From Deinandra increscens subsp. villosa (taxonomy: Eukaryota; Streptophyta; Magnoliopsida; Asterales; Asteraceae), in contig JBCNJP010000027.1 in NCBI GenBank assembly GCA_039602395.1, positions 112,508,354 to 112,572,353 on the forward strand: a stretch of DNA of 64,000 bases, in the 5' to 3' direction. Below the pieces are notes generated by a model, which had not been told where the DNA came from, searched no databases, and was given only the letters and a program-made list of their open reading frames with translations. The translations under genes were made by a program, and so were the position numbers. Below are positions 9,032 through 18,525 of the stretch, piece by piece (positions within the stretch are counted from its first letter, which is position 1; every line of letters starts with the position of its first letter).

Positions 9032-10024
9032 ATGGCTAACCGCGCAAACCAAGAGATTTTCCATCTCAAGTCTCTCCTTGAGAAGGAGAAACTTAATGGC
9101 GCCAACTTCCTTGATTGGGAAAGGAATCTGAGAATCGTCCTGAAAATGGCTAACATGGAAACCGTGTTAGATGCTGAGGTTCCTGAGGAACCTGAAGCTG
9201 ACACGCAAGCGGCGCGAAACGCCCATAACACATTGCGTACAAATGCCAAAAATGTCGCATGTCTTATGTTAGCCACCATGGAATCTGAGATTCAGAAAAA
9301 CATGGTTGACAGGACGGCTTTTCAGATGATCGGTGATCTGAGGGGCATGTTTGAAACTCAGGCCCGACAGGAACGCTATGACACCGTTGTGACACTTATT
9401 AGTTGTCGCATGACCGAAGGCGCTCCTGTAAGCCCTCATGTCCTGAAGATGAAGAGTTACATCGACCGTTTAGCAAAGCTGAATTACATCATACCCGCCG
9501 AAATGGCGACTGACCTAATTCTTCACTCACTGTCCAGTGCCTTCACTCCTTTCCGGGTGAACTTTAACATGCATAGCATGGTAAAGTCAGTGACTGAACT
9601 TCACGGTATGCTTAAAACCGCTGAAGTTAATTTTGTTAACGGTAAGGCACCCGATGTACTCGCAATCCGATCAGGAGGCGTCAAGAAGCCTGAGGTAAAG
9701 AAGGGCAGACGTGGTAACAAGAAGCGAGGCAAGGCAGTTGCAACCAGAGGGTCTGGAAGCTCCCAGAAAAGCAAGGTTAAGGCAACCAAAGCACCACCGC
9801 CTGAACAGCGCGAGTGCTTTGAGTGCCACAAGATGGGGCACTGGAAAAGAAACTGCCCTGAGTATCTTGCCAAGGTGAAAAGTGGAAAAGCCCAGCCGGG
9901 TAATTCCTCAGGTATACACATAAGTTTATGTTGTATGATGCTTCACTTATTCCTACAAAATATATGTTTGACATACTTTACATTTTGTAGGTGCATGAAG
10001 CTGAAAGAAAGCAAGCCAAGATGA
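9032..10024 (+). CDS. R Gag (copia type) with one CCHC zinc knuckle
   Basis: About 330 codons from the ATG directly after a splice-acceptor sequence; three upstream in-frame codons (TTG TTT CAG) lie within the acceptor. The N-terminal KLNGANFLDWERNLRIVL is the capsid-domain signature of plant copia Gag. A basic block (KKGRRGNKKRGKAV, about residues 220-235) precedes the knuckle CFECHKMGHWKRNC at about 268-281. The last ~37 codons may be intronic (see 9912-9990), which would give about 295 residues. The frame is intact, so the protein may still be made and would form RNA-binding particles. No pol follows. Confidence 0.85.
   Translation: MANRANQEIFHLKSLLEKEKLNGANFLDWERNLRIVLKMANMETVLDAEVPEEPEADTQAARNAHNTLRTNAKNVACLMLATMESEIQKNMVDRTAFQMIGDLRGMFETQARQERYDTVVTLISCRMTEGAPVSPHVLKMKSYIDRLAKLNYIIPAEMATDLILHSLSSAFTPFRVNFNMHSMVKSVTELHGMLKTAEVNFVNGKAPDVLAIRSGGVKKPEVKKGRRGNKKRGKAVATRGSGSSQKSKVKATKAPPPEQRECFECHKMGHWKRNCPEYLAKVKSGKAQPGNSSGIHISLCCMMLHLFLQNICLTYFTFCRCMKLKESKPR
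9912..9990 (+). other. Candidate 79-base intron at the 3' end of R gag
   Basis: The sequence CCTCAG|GTATAC...ACATTTTGTAG|GTGCATGA has good donor and acceptor sequences and an AT-rich body. Its donor resembles that of the leader intron (CTCAGGTATA in both). Splicing would end Gag a few codons later at TGA 9996-9998 instead of at 10024. Alternatively the codons are simply the Gag tail. Confidence 0.35.
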
Positions 10025-12948
10025 CGCTGAACTACATTGCGATTGTCGCACCCAAATAAAGTTCACGTCCTGAGTTTTGATTTAAAACAATTCTTGGTGA
10101 TTTTAAAACAACTGATTTTGTTTGGTTTTCCCTGGCTGTTTTCCAGGATGAACAAATTGCTTTCTTTGGATTTTGATTATGACATGTTTTGACAATGGTT
10201 GATTTTCGAAACATACATGTTTGGTCTTAATCTACTTTGAATTTGATTCAACCTTTTGTTAGATTAAATTCAAAATCCCATAACAACATATCTTCCAACC
10301 TGGTGCACTTGATTTGATGAAGACTGGCTCAAATGCGACGTGATAACTTTTGGTTATCACATCCCATTAAAGCTATAATGTCTTAAGCGTATATCGTAAT
10401 AGTTACGTGACAACGCACGACACAATTGTGGTTCTTAAAGTCCTGTGATTTTAAACCATCCAGCGTCGATAATATTAAATCAAGTCGAACCGATTGAAGA
10501 TCGCCACTTCGATCTATAATCGTATGAACATATCAATCCTCTGCTTCAAGTAGACGTCTGATCATATAAGTTCGAATCACCAGCTAAACAACTGCAAGAG
10601 TAATCACCTGATGATTACAACATTGTAGTATGGTCACACCAATTCTGGTGCACATTACCATTAAATGTATATACCTAGACACATCTTGGAAGTCTTAGAC
10701 TACAAGAGTTGTACTCACGTGTGTTTTAATCCGACGAACACTAAGTGTCATATACGTCGATCCAACATTTTCAGTATGAAACTGTAACACACGAGACTAA
10801 TGACTTGCCGCAACAAAACCCTTGACTTCATGTAACCATGACACCCCTTTCACACAACACTTGCATAACTAACTTCCAATCCCAAGACCGGTATCTTGCG
10901 AAGATGGAATTTAGCAATTACATGTCCAAAGCTAGATCTTTAAATATCTAAAGAAAAGTGACTTAGATAAGTCACTGGAATATGTAAAACAACTCTCGCA
11001 TCTAAACGAGACGAGCCAGATAAATAATGTTTCGCCAACTATGGATTGTTGTTAAGTGGAACATATTGACATTCCAGTTAGAGTTGGCATGTTTAACCTT
11101 ACCTGAATAAGGAAACATCCTCTAGTATCGGACCCCAGGGTCCGATAGAATAGATCATCATCTCGAATATCACGAGAAACTTTCAAACAATCAAAGACGA
11201 ACGCATCTTCATGCTGTCAAACTCTGAAAAGACTTTGACAATCGTTTTTGAACTTATGAATAAGTCATAACATCTGGATATTAAGCATTCGAATTCCGTA
11301 CCGCAAACTACGGAGTCGAGCTTTTTCGTTCTTGAGAACGGAAATTGATTATCGCATTTCTGCGTAAAATCAGTATCCACACGGTTTGAAAGAAAGATGA
11401 AGATAGGAATGTCAATCTGCCTCAAGCAAGTGGGAGCATCGCCATAGATCCTTACTGGAATAACGATCAAGTGCCGATCCAAAGATCATTTAAATTTACT
11501 GGGTTGAAACTTTAAATGACACCTCAATCAATTATAAGTTTCAAGATAATGTTAAGTATTGATCGTGATATGACTGAGCAACCACACGCGATCAATCTCT
11601 TGAAACAGTTCAAATCATACTAAATATGATGTAGACATGAATCCAATACTTGAATATTGCATAGAATGTTGCCGTAAGATGTTACGCCATAGATGGAAAA
11701 TCACATCATCACTGCTGAACACTGATGAGGGAATATATGTTCATCAACTGAGCACGAATTATATTCGTTGAACATTAATAGCCAACTTAATTGAATCTGA
11801 ACTAAGAATGCTATAAAACATTCAAAGGGTTAATTCGACTCTATAAATAGTCGGTTAACATGCTCACGTGATAACACAGTCATACGTGTGCTTACCAAGG
11901 GCACTCCATTATCACAAGTTCGATTCACTTAAGAAGATTCTCTGTTCAAGATAAACGCTGAATCTCAAGAAACAACAGATATTGGCAATTCTAAATCGAA
12001 ATACGAGCATTTGATAGCGAAACCATAATTTCCGCGATCGGGCTAGATCAGCGAAATTAGTCTACTACTTAGTACACGAATTCTGCATCACTTCGATATT
12101 CGATTCTAGTGTTGGATGTCGAACACTGTCGTTTGCACCATATCATTCGGCCTCCTCTAAGTTGTTAGACGAGAGTCTGAATTCTGCGTAACGCGTTCGA
12201 ATTTTATACGTTTTATTATCCATGAATATTTCGTTCAATATTCTAAAAGTCCGTAGTCGATCAGACATTGCGGGAGCAACGGCTGAAGCAAGACTATTCT
12301 GACTCTGGACTCAAGGTGTTGACCTCTAGACTCACAAGGCCTCATTGGAGAATGACGCCGGGACGTAACTCGTATCAGAATGTCTTCATGGATCCTAGCA
12401 TAAGACAAATCTGATTGATGGTATACTCAACGGTATCCTTAGACCTGAGACACATGAGCGACCTCCCGTTTGCCAAAGAACATACTTTGATTGTAGCTTA
12501 ACGCTGTCGCGTAACGGCCAGCCATAACGGTTACATTTGGGAATGGATCTGAAGCTTAGTGGGAGCTGTATGTAGTCAATATGGGATTCTGTACTCTTGC
12601 ATTTTTCAATGCAACAGTTTGACATCATGGGCCCTCTCGTTAGTTCCAAGTGTGAAGTGTAAGGCCTTACCCAAACTTACTGTGTGTTTGATTGGACCAC
12701 TTCGAACAGTAAAACGAGAAATATAATGATCGAACGTAAAGAGAATGTATAGTTCCATGTCTCTGTTTCGATTGATGTCACATACAGAAAGGATCTGATG
12801 ACTTTACAAATACCTTAAGTCTAAACTATATCACAAGTTTACTGATATGCCTTGGTTGTTCGGACTTGAAGTGTCATGACTGGTTGGGACAACCACGTGT
12901 AGCTAGAGCACCTCTGACTGTATCTTGATTAATAGTCGCGATCAGTCC
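10025..12948 (+). other. R 3' internal region, no reading frame seen
   Basis: About 2.9 kb between gag and the polypurine tract. No frame above about 100 codons exists on either strand, and I recognise no integrase, reverse transcriptase or RNase H motif in any frame. AGTGGGAG purine tracts like the true one recur at 11428-11436 and 12557-12565. It is best described as non-coding cargo needed for size or RNA function, or as pol eroded beyond recognition. Confidence 0.6.
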
Positions 12949-12959
12949 AAGTGGGAGAC
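12949..12959 (+). other. Polypurine tract of R
   Basis: AAGTGGGAGAC immediately precedes the 3' LTR TG and would prime plus-strand DNA synthesis. Confidence 0.85.
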
Positions 12960-14280
12960 TGTTGGATTTAAGTGTCCAGACCCGACTAAATCAAGTACCC
13001 GACCCGGTCAAGACCCATAAGAGTTACACCGGAGGCAACGGGTATTAAAGACCGCTTACCTATATAACCGGCAAATTCGCAGAAAGATTAATTATGTGTT
13101 TATTAAATAGTTTAACTGATACATAATTAATTACTTAAATCAATATTAATCATTAAGATTAATTTAGCGACATAAACGTTAAATATTGTTATTTACGTCA
13201 TGGACAAAGATCGACAAAATTATTAGTTTGACTAATATTCTGCTAGCGACAAACATTTAAAGAAATAAATGTTAATCTCGGAAACAAAATGGTTCGTTTA
13301 AAGATTAGGAGAAATTGAGGGGTTGAACGGAAACATGATCAGTTATAAATATAACTGATTAGGGAGGCGAAAACCCTAATCGACATAGTGAGATTTTCGG
13401 CCCCCCCCTTCTCTCCTCCCCTTCGCGAACCCGACGCCGACGGCAGAACCGCCGCCGCCGCCCTCTCCTTTTGTTCTCTGACGATCCACCGCCGCTACCC
13501 TTGTCGATCCGCCGCCGCAGTCCGCCGCTACCCCAGCCGCTGCCGCCGCCTGCTCCTCCGCCGCCGCCGTCGTCCGCCGCTGCCACAGCCGCTGCCGCCG
13601 CCCGCCTCCTCCGCCGCCACTGAAGCCGCGACGCACCCGCGTACCGCGACTCCAGCCGCCGCCGCCTTGTCGCACGCCGCCGCCGCCTCTGCCGGCCGCC
13701 GCCCTCCCCTCGCCATCGGCGGTTCTACCGCCGACTAACCCTAGCCGTGAACTGCGTATCTCGTGTGTTCCGCCGTCGTCCGCGTAACCCTAGTTCGCTC
13801 CTGATCCGACGTACGAGATTTTCTCGGTGCTTGATTCACCGCGTAGTAAATCCGTATCCGCGAGGAAAGTCAGATTCGTTAGACGAATCACGTTCTGCGA
13901 AACCCTAGCGTCACCCGTTGACTTTCGGTGTCTCGAACGTCTGTTTGAATCACCGCTCAGGTATATCTAAACTCGTAGTTAGTTTAGATTTAATTGATTG
14001 TTTATTTTATGTTATGTCGCGTTTCTGTTTAAACGCGTTTTTGCTGTTTGCGCGTTATGGTGATTGTCGAATCCTGTTGTATTAGGTTTACGCTAATTAT
14101 CTGGTTTTCGCGTTAGTAAATTAAAACGTTTCCGCTGCCCATTAAATTAATAGTTAATTTAATTATCTGATTTCATTTACTCGGTAATCGGTTAATAATT
14201 ATTTATTGTAAATAATTATTTCTAAAAAAAAAAAAAAATTGCTATTACCGTGACCCGAATGCCACTGTCGTAACCCAACA
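12960..14280 (+). repeat. R 3' LTR
   Basis: 1,321 bp, nearly identical to 6311-7630. By eye the differences are about six substitutions and one extra C in the C-run near 13400. It is followed by the ATTTG duplication at 14281-14285. Confidence 0.93.
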
Positions 14281-14530
14281 ATTTGCTATGCTAAGTCAAA
14301 AATCAAAAAGGTTTTTCAAGAAACATGGAAGAAATATTTCTGATTTTAATGAGAAATTGGGTTTGATAAGTCATAGTTAAAATGTTACAAATGTTCAAAA
14401 CTTGGATATTTTGCTCGGGAATGTCAACAGGCAAATGTTAGCAAGTCTGGTGTCTCTCAGTTAAGCAAGCCTGGTTTTTCTCAACTATCTTCTTGTAACA
14501 CAAGCAAGATGACAACTTTAACAGTTCAAC
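14281..14530 (+). pseudogene. C1 Gag continuation with decayed first zinc knuckle
   Basis: After the duplicated ATTTG the C1 gag resumes. Broken frames encode KRFFKKHG, then C-X2-C...-Y-X4-C around 14380-14435, where the knuckle histidine codon appears as TAT (GYFARECQQ). The matching C2 stretch (28960-29616) keeps CYKCSKLGHFAKECQQ. A stop precedes the knuckle here. This stretch shows that R interrupted a single gene. Confidence 0.7.
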
Positions 14531-15220
14531 ATGATTCTGTTTATTGTCACTCATGATCATCAAGAAGATTATTGTTCTGATATTAATTCAGATACAAGTT
14601 CAACACAAAGTTCCTATGAATCAGCTAAAAATTTGGAAAGTTTATTAAAAGAAAATGCTTCGTTGTTGAAGAAAATTCAAAGGCTTTCTGAAGAACTCCA
14701 GTTGGTTAGTTCAAAGTTAGAGGTTTCTAAGGAACATGAAAAGGAATTGGATGTGAAGAATGAGTGTTTGATTAAAGAGATCAAGTTGTTGAATGAAGTG
14801 ATAGAAATTTCTGAACAAGATAAAAAGAATATTGAAGTTGCAAAAGCAAAGGTTTGTGAAGAAATAGATGAGTTAGTAAATGACGTTAAGAAATGGAAGG
14901 ATGAAGCGGAAGATGCTGCTTCAGATTTTCAAAATTTGTTTGACAAGTCCAAAATCAAGCTTGATCTGCTCAGAAAGGATGCTGAAGAATCTGCTGCCAA
15001 AATTGCAAGTTATCAAGCGGTTATGGAAAAATATTTGGATGAGAAGCGAGAATTGGTTAGTGTTAATAAGGTTCAAACAGCAAATCTTGAGATTCAGAAG
15101 CGAAACGAAGATAAACTGAAGAAAGAATTGTTTGAAGGCATGGAAAATCTTCGCATGCAAAAATTTGAAACTCACAAGGTTGCAAAGGCATTGATTGCTA
15201 CTGAGAAGGATTTAGCTTAA
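14531..15220 (+). pseudogene. C1 Gag coiled-coil middle region
   Basis: 229 open codons, strongly heptad-like and rich in Leu, Lys and Glu (KNLESLLKENASLLKKIQRL onward), so a long coiled coil is predicted. It follows the first zinc knuckle and matches broken C2 fragments at 28273-28800. In a Gag this would mediate assembly; that role is inferred. The frame ends at a TAA at 15218-15220, and the conserved continuation lies beyond it. Confidence 0.65.
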
Positions 15221-15281
15221 GCTCAAAAACAAATTTCAGATTTGAAAATTCAGGTGATTGATGCCAATCGCTTGCTGAACA

Positions 15282-15584
15282 ATGTTTCTAATTCTCAAGT
15301 GTTCACAAGCTTTTTGGCTAAAGATGAAAATTTTTAAAAGGATGTTTGATAAAACAGCTTCAACCCCCGCTCAAATAAAAGAAGCTTTCAAGTATGTGAA
15401 AGAAAGGGTTGAAGAGATTGATTATTCCAAGTTTTCATCAACAAATTCTGCAGAAGACAAGGTTGTAAAGACGAAGAAAAACAAGAAGAACAAAAAGAAA
15501 AAGGGAAAGAAATCTGAGATTCCTCCTGCTCCCAAGTTTGTATCTGGTTCATCTTCAGCTGATAACGAGAAATCAGCTACTTAA
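15282..15584 (+). pseudogene. C1 Gag Lys-rich block
   Basis: 100 codons with a lysine-dense stretch (KTKKNKKNKKKKGKKSE) followed by IPPAPKFVSGSS. Strong positive charge suggests RNA binding or nuclear entry; this is inference. The C2 counterpart at 27930-28030 keeps the Lys-rich then Pro-rich order but is frameshifted. Confidence 0.55.
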
Positions 15585-15671
15585 AGTGACAATCGTTCTC
15601 AACCTAATTTTGATGAGACGGTCTTTTATGAGCAAAAGAATATAAATGAAGTCAAAGCTGAATTTTCTAGA

Positions 15672-16118
15672 TTGGCGAAGGATAGACACCAGAATTCTAA
15701 TTGTGAGGAGAAAGTTGTTGGAAAGCATGTAGGTCTGGGTTTTAAGACGAAGAATGTGAAAGCTGAAGAGGTTCCAGCATCATCTTCACAAGATTTGCAG
15801 AAATTGAAGATGAAACAAGTGAAGAAGGAAGTCTTTAAAGCCGAGAAGGTTCAACCGGAGCGTTTCTACAAGCTCAAAGGTTCTGACCATATTTTTTCCG
15901 AAAAAGAGTTTCCTCTTCATTGTGTTGATGCTAGGAAAATTTCTGAAGTATTTCAGAAGAAAGTTGATTCAAGAACCTTGCAGAAGCAAACTGCCAAATG
16001 TTCTTCTAATGGTTCGTATTCTCGAAGCCCCACATCAAAATGGGTGCATGATCATCGCCATCCGTTATATGATTCTAACTTTGATCATGCTCGAGATATT
16101 CATGTTTGTTGTTCTTAA
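15672..16118 (+). pseudogene. C1 Gag fragment before the second zinc knuckle
   Basis: 148 codons containing GLGFKTKNVKAEEVPASS and RFYKLKGSDHIFSEKEFPLH. Both blocks are present in C2 (27686-27928 and near 27560-27620), and the second is similar to copia P around 42231-42330. The function of this stretch is unknown to me. It ends by a stop just before the knuckle frame, so at least one frameshift lies at 16118-16180. Confidence 0.6.
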
Positions 16119-16508
16119 CAGGTACCTCAAAAGTGGGACAAAACAAAACGAATATGTTATACTTGCCGTCAAACAGTGCATATGGAAAAAGACTGTCCAC
16201 TACCTACTGATGCACCTCAGCGGTTTCATAAGAAGCCGGTTTTTGGTACACGTGCCAAACCAATGTTCTTTAATGAACAAGGCAGAGTTTTTAATGAAGT
16301 TGAGCCAACATTCTTCTTAAAACAAAAACGTTTTGTTCCAATCTTTAAAACGACTCAAAATGTCGGTTCATCATCACAGTCGACTGTGACTGTTTCATCA
16401 AAAATTGAATTACCAAAACCACAACAATGGAAACCTAAGGTAGGTTCTACGCAAATCTCAGACACTGGTCGACCGGAAGCGATCCGATTTGGGTCATTTA
16501 TATACTAA
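16119..16508 (+). pseudogene. C1 Gag C-terminal part with second CCHC knuckle
   Basis: The knuckle is CYTCRQTVHMEKDC (C-X2-C-X4-H-X4-C), near 16158-16200. It is followed by GRVFNEV and WKPKVGSTQISDTGRPEAIRF. In copia P the equivalent end runs on through WLPK...DNGRPKAESLG into a protease (VDSGASRHM). In C1 the frame stops at 16506-16508 and nothing protease-like follows. This is the point at which pol is absent. Confidence 0.65.
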
Positions 16509-17178
16509 TCAATTTGACCAGTGTGCAGGTACTTCTAGAAGACACTTCGACGATTGAAAAGTTGTTGATGGAGGAGTATTCTGCTTAACTTAAATTTCAT
16601 GATCTATCTTTTAATTCTGCAAGTTTTCTGAAAATTCTAAAACTGCAAATCTATTCGTGTTGGTTGATCAAATTTCTTTGCTTATAATTTTTTTTTTCTC
16701 GAAAACCCAAAAATAGAGTCCTGATTTTTTTCTAAAATTAAAATCTAAACCTAGAGTTTTCATTTTAAGGGGGAGAATTGTAAGTAAGGGGGAGTAATTG
16801 AGAAAAAGCATGTTATGGGGAGAAGGTGATTACATGCACAATATATACGGAAGGTGAATACATGCACAATATATAAAATTGTGAGAAATTGATCATTGGG
16901 AAATGATGGTACATTGGCTTACGTATCTGGCTCATGGATAGAATAGATGAAAGGGCCATAAGATCATTTTTTGATATGTTTGGTAGGCTCGGCAAATCAG
17001 AAAGTATTCAGATGTGATCTACACTAAATACTAATGCTTGACCATGTGGATAACATTTTGATGCATATTTCATGACACAAAGAAAAATAAGTGTGAAAAT
17101 AAATGAGAAGTCATTGTGTATACATATGTTCATTTTGCAAAGATTTAAACTTGTTTGATTTTTTATATCTTCTCAAAC

Positions 17179-17440
17179 GATCGGACTTTCTCTGTGTGTC
17201 CACAAGACCGACCTGATCGTTGTTCATTTGACGTTCTGCTTTATTTTCTTTGGTGTTGTGTATAACTCATCGAACTTTCTCTGCGAGTATGGAAGTACCA
17301 ACCTGATTGTTGTTGGGTTATACAATTTCAACTTGTTTTATTTTCTTTATTTTGTTAAATCCGAGCCCTTATCTGCGTATCGAAAGATCGACCTTAAGGT
17401 AGACGATTTAACGTTCTTAGTTCTTTTTGCATGGAACACA
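17179..17440 (+). repeat. Three ~90-bp tandem units in the C1 3' region
   Basis: Units begin near 17179 (GATCGGACTTTCTCTG), 17268 (CATCGAACTTTCTCTG) and 17358 (ATCCGAGCCCTTATCTG). Each continues through a GACC/GACC...CTGATTGTTG-like block to a TTATTTTCTTT tract. C2 keeps the same three units at about 26100-26330 on the other strand. Confidence 0.6.
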
Positions 17441-17920
17441 GTTGGCAATATCATGAAAATATTATACTTTGTGTCAACTCACAATTCTAATCACACAAAA
17501 AGAAAAAGAAAAAAAAAGAAAATGTCTGAATATGTCTAATAGTGTGGTATACACTGGTCAAAGCAAATCTAATCAATACCTTAACATATCCAGATGTTAT
17601 GAGTATGATTCTGCCTGAGTTTAAGATGGACAAATTATACCGGCAATCAGCATGACTTATGTGCTTCAATTAGTTGAAATCGAAGTGTAGTTCAGTGTGT
17701 CATGTTCAATATGATCCCAGATATTGATCTTTCTCATACCAAAAATAGAGTTTGAAAAATCAAAAAGATTTTAGGTTTATTTTGATATAAACTTTCTAGA
17801 AGCCAAAAAGATTTTGTTTCTGCTTTATTTTCGATCTGATCAACACGTGATACAAAATCAAAATTTTCAAAAATCATATCTTGGAGTCTCGAAGAGACGT
17901 TTTGTGCCAAGATTATTTAA

Positions 17921-18139
17921 ATGATTGCGCAGGTTGCTAAAGTGCAAGAAATCACAACTTCAAGTCTTCTGAAGCTGTTGATAAAGACCAGAGATACACT
18001 AAACATCGTCAAGCATTCAAGATCAAGCAACAATTCAGTTGAAGAAGAGTTTGTTCGAAGATTCATTTCATTGGACGAACGAATTCTACACTTAAAGGGG
18101 AGCTTGATTGAAGATACAGATTTAAAGATGTTAAAGTGA
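17921..18139 (+). CDS. Short conserved ORF near the 3' end of C1, unknown function
   Basis: 72 codons. A central block ITTSSLLKLLI...VEEEFVRRFISLDERILHL is shared with the C2 frame at 25289-25576; about 50 of 62 residues are identical by eye. It overlaps a purine tract (AAAGGGGAG near 18094-18102) and ends about 25 bases before the LTR. It could be the relic of a 3' ORF, or only a conserved RNA region whose frame stays open by chance. No family is recognised. Confidence 0.35.
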   Translation: MIAQVAKVQEITTSSLLKLLIKTRDTLNIVKHSRSSNNSVEEEFVRRFISLDERILHLKGSLIEDTDLKMLK

Positions 18140-18151
18140 TAATGTACACGA

Positions 18152-18163
18152 CGAGAGGGAGTT
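18152..18163 (+). other. Polypurine tract of C1
   Basis: CGAGAGGGAGTT lies directly before the LTR start TGTTGATACC. C2 has GACGAGGGGTAGTT at the same place (complement of 25294-25307). Confidence 0.65.
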
Positions 18164-18525
18164 TGTTGATACCTAATATGTGCGTCGTGTGAAGTATCGA
18201 ATAATATCAAGTCAAGGAACAAGTTCATGACAAAGACTGTCTGGCCGAACCTGGTCCGAACCTAAGGTTCGGACCTGCCAAACTCAGGGTTCGGACAGAG
18301 ATCGATTAGCTGCTATAAATAGTCAAGTTTGTGCTTTGATCTAGAGAGGTCTGAGAGTCTAAGCTTTGTTAAGTGTGTGTGTTTCTAAAGTGTTATCTCT
18401 GAGTGTGTTTCTAAGTGAATATTGATTGTAATTGTTCACTGTTGATCAATAAAACAATCGGTTAATTACATTTCGATCTCCGAATAACTAGATTGAGTAG
18501 ACGATCCATTGCTCTCGCGTTTTCA
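18164..18525 (+). repeat. C1 3' LTR
   Basis: About 362 bp, TGTTGATACC...CGCGTTTTCA. The start aligns with the C2 LTR (TGTAGATAC) and the solo LTR (TGTTAGAGC) through the shared GTGTGAAGTATC block. The end aligns with copia A. It contains a TATA box and a strong palindrome. Confidence 0.75.
18253..18322 (+). promoter_or_regulatory. C1 LTR promoter: palindrome and TATA box
   Basis: The arms GGTCCGAACCT (18253-18263) and AGGTTCGGACC (18265-18275) form a perfect 11-bp inverted repeat around one base. TATAAATAG follows at 18314-18322. A further TTCGG sits at about 18290. Confidence 0.75.

Larger units (their letters stand above)
6311..14280 (+). mobile_element. Element R: complete gag-only copia-like LTR retrotransposon
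   Basis: 7,970 bp bounded by TGTTGG...CCAACA LTRs and a 5-bp duplication. It contains a Met-type primer site, a 1.4-kb leader, one gag gene (9032-10024) and about 2.9 kb with no reading frame before the polypurine tract. There is no protease, integrase or reverse transcriptase. I count about six substitutions and one indel between its two 1.32-kb LTRs, so it is young; about 0.2 million years if a clock of 1.3e-8 per site per year applies. It fits the class of terminal-repeat elements carrying only GAG and needs enzymes in trans. Confidence 0.85.
16509..18151 (+). other. C1 3' non-coding region
   Basis: About 1.65 kb, AT-rich, with internal purine tracts AAGGGGGAG near 16767 and 16788, three ~90-bp tandem units (17179-17440) and one conserved short frame (17921-18139). 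The same parts in the same order lie between the last gag fragment and the LTR in C2 (26950 down to 25294). No RT, RNase H or integrase motif is seen. Confidence 0.6.
4955..18525 (+). mobile_element. Copia C1, pol-less gag element, split by element R
   Basis: In order: TTCGG leader, Gag N-terminal domain, first zinc knuckle, coiled coil, Lys-rich block, second zinc knuckle, about 1.65 kb of non-coding DNA, then a 362-bp LTR. No protease, integrase, reverse transcriptase or RNase H is present. The 5' LTR and primer site are missing. Element R with its duplication occupies 6311-14285. Copy C2 (24922-30310, minus strand) has the same parts in the same order, so the lack of pol is a family trait rather than a deletion in one copy. 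Confidence 0.75.

Noticed and set aside
10025..12948. Hidden pol in the R 3' region
   Set aside because: I looked for DSGA/DTGC, HHCC, D-D-E, YVDD and RNase H words in all frames and saw none; not excluded by a profile search.
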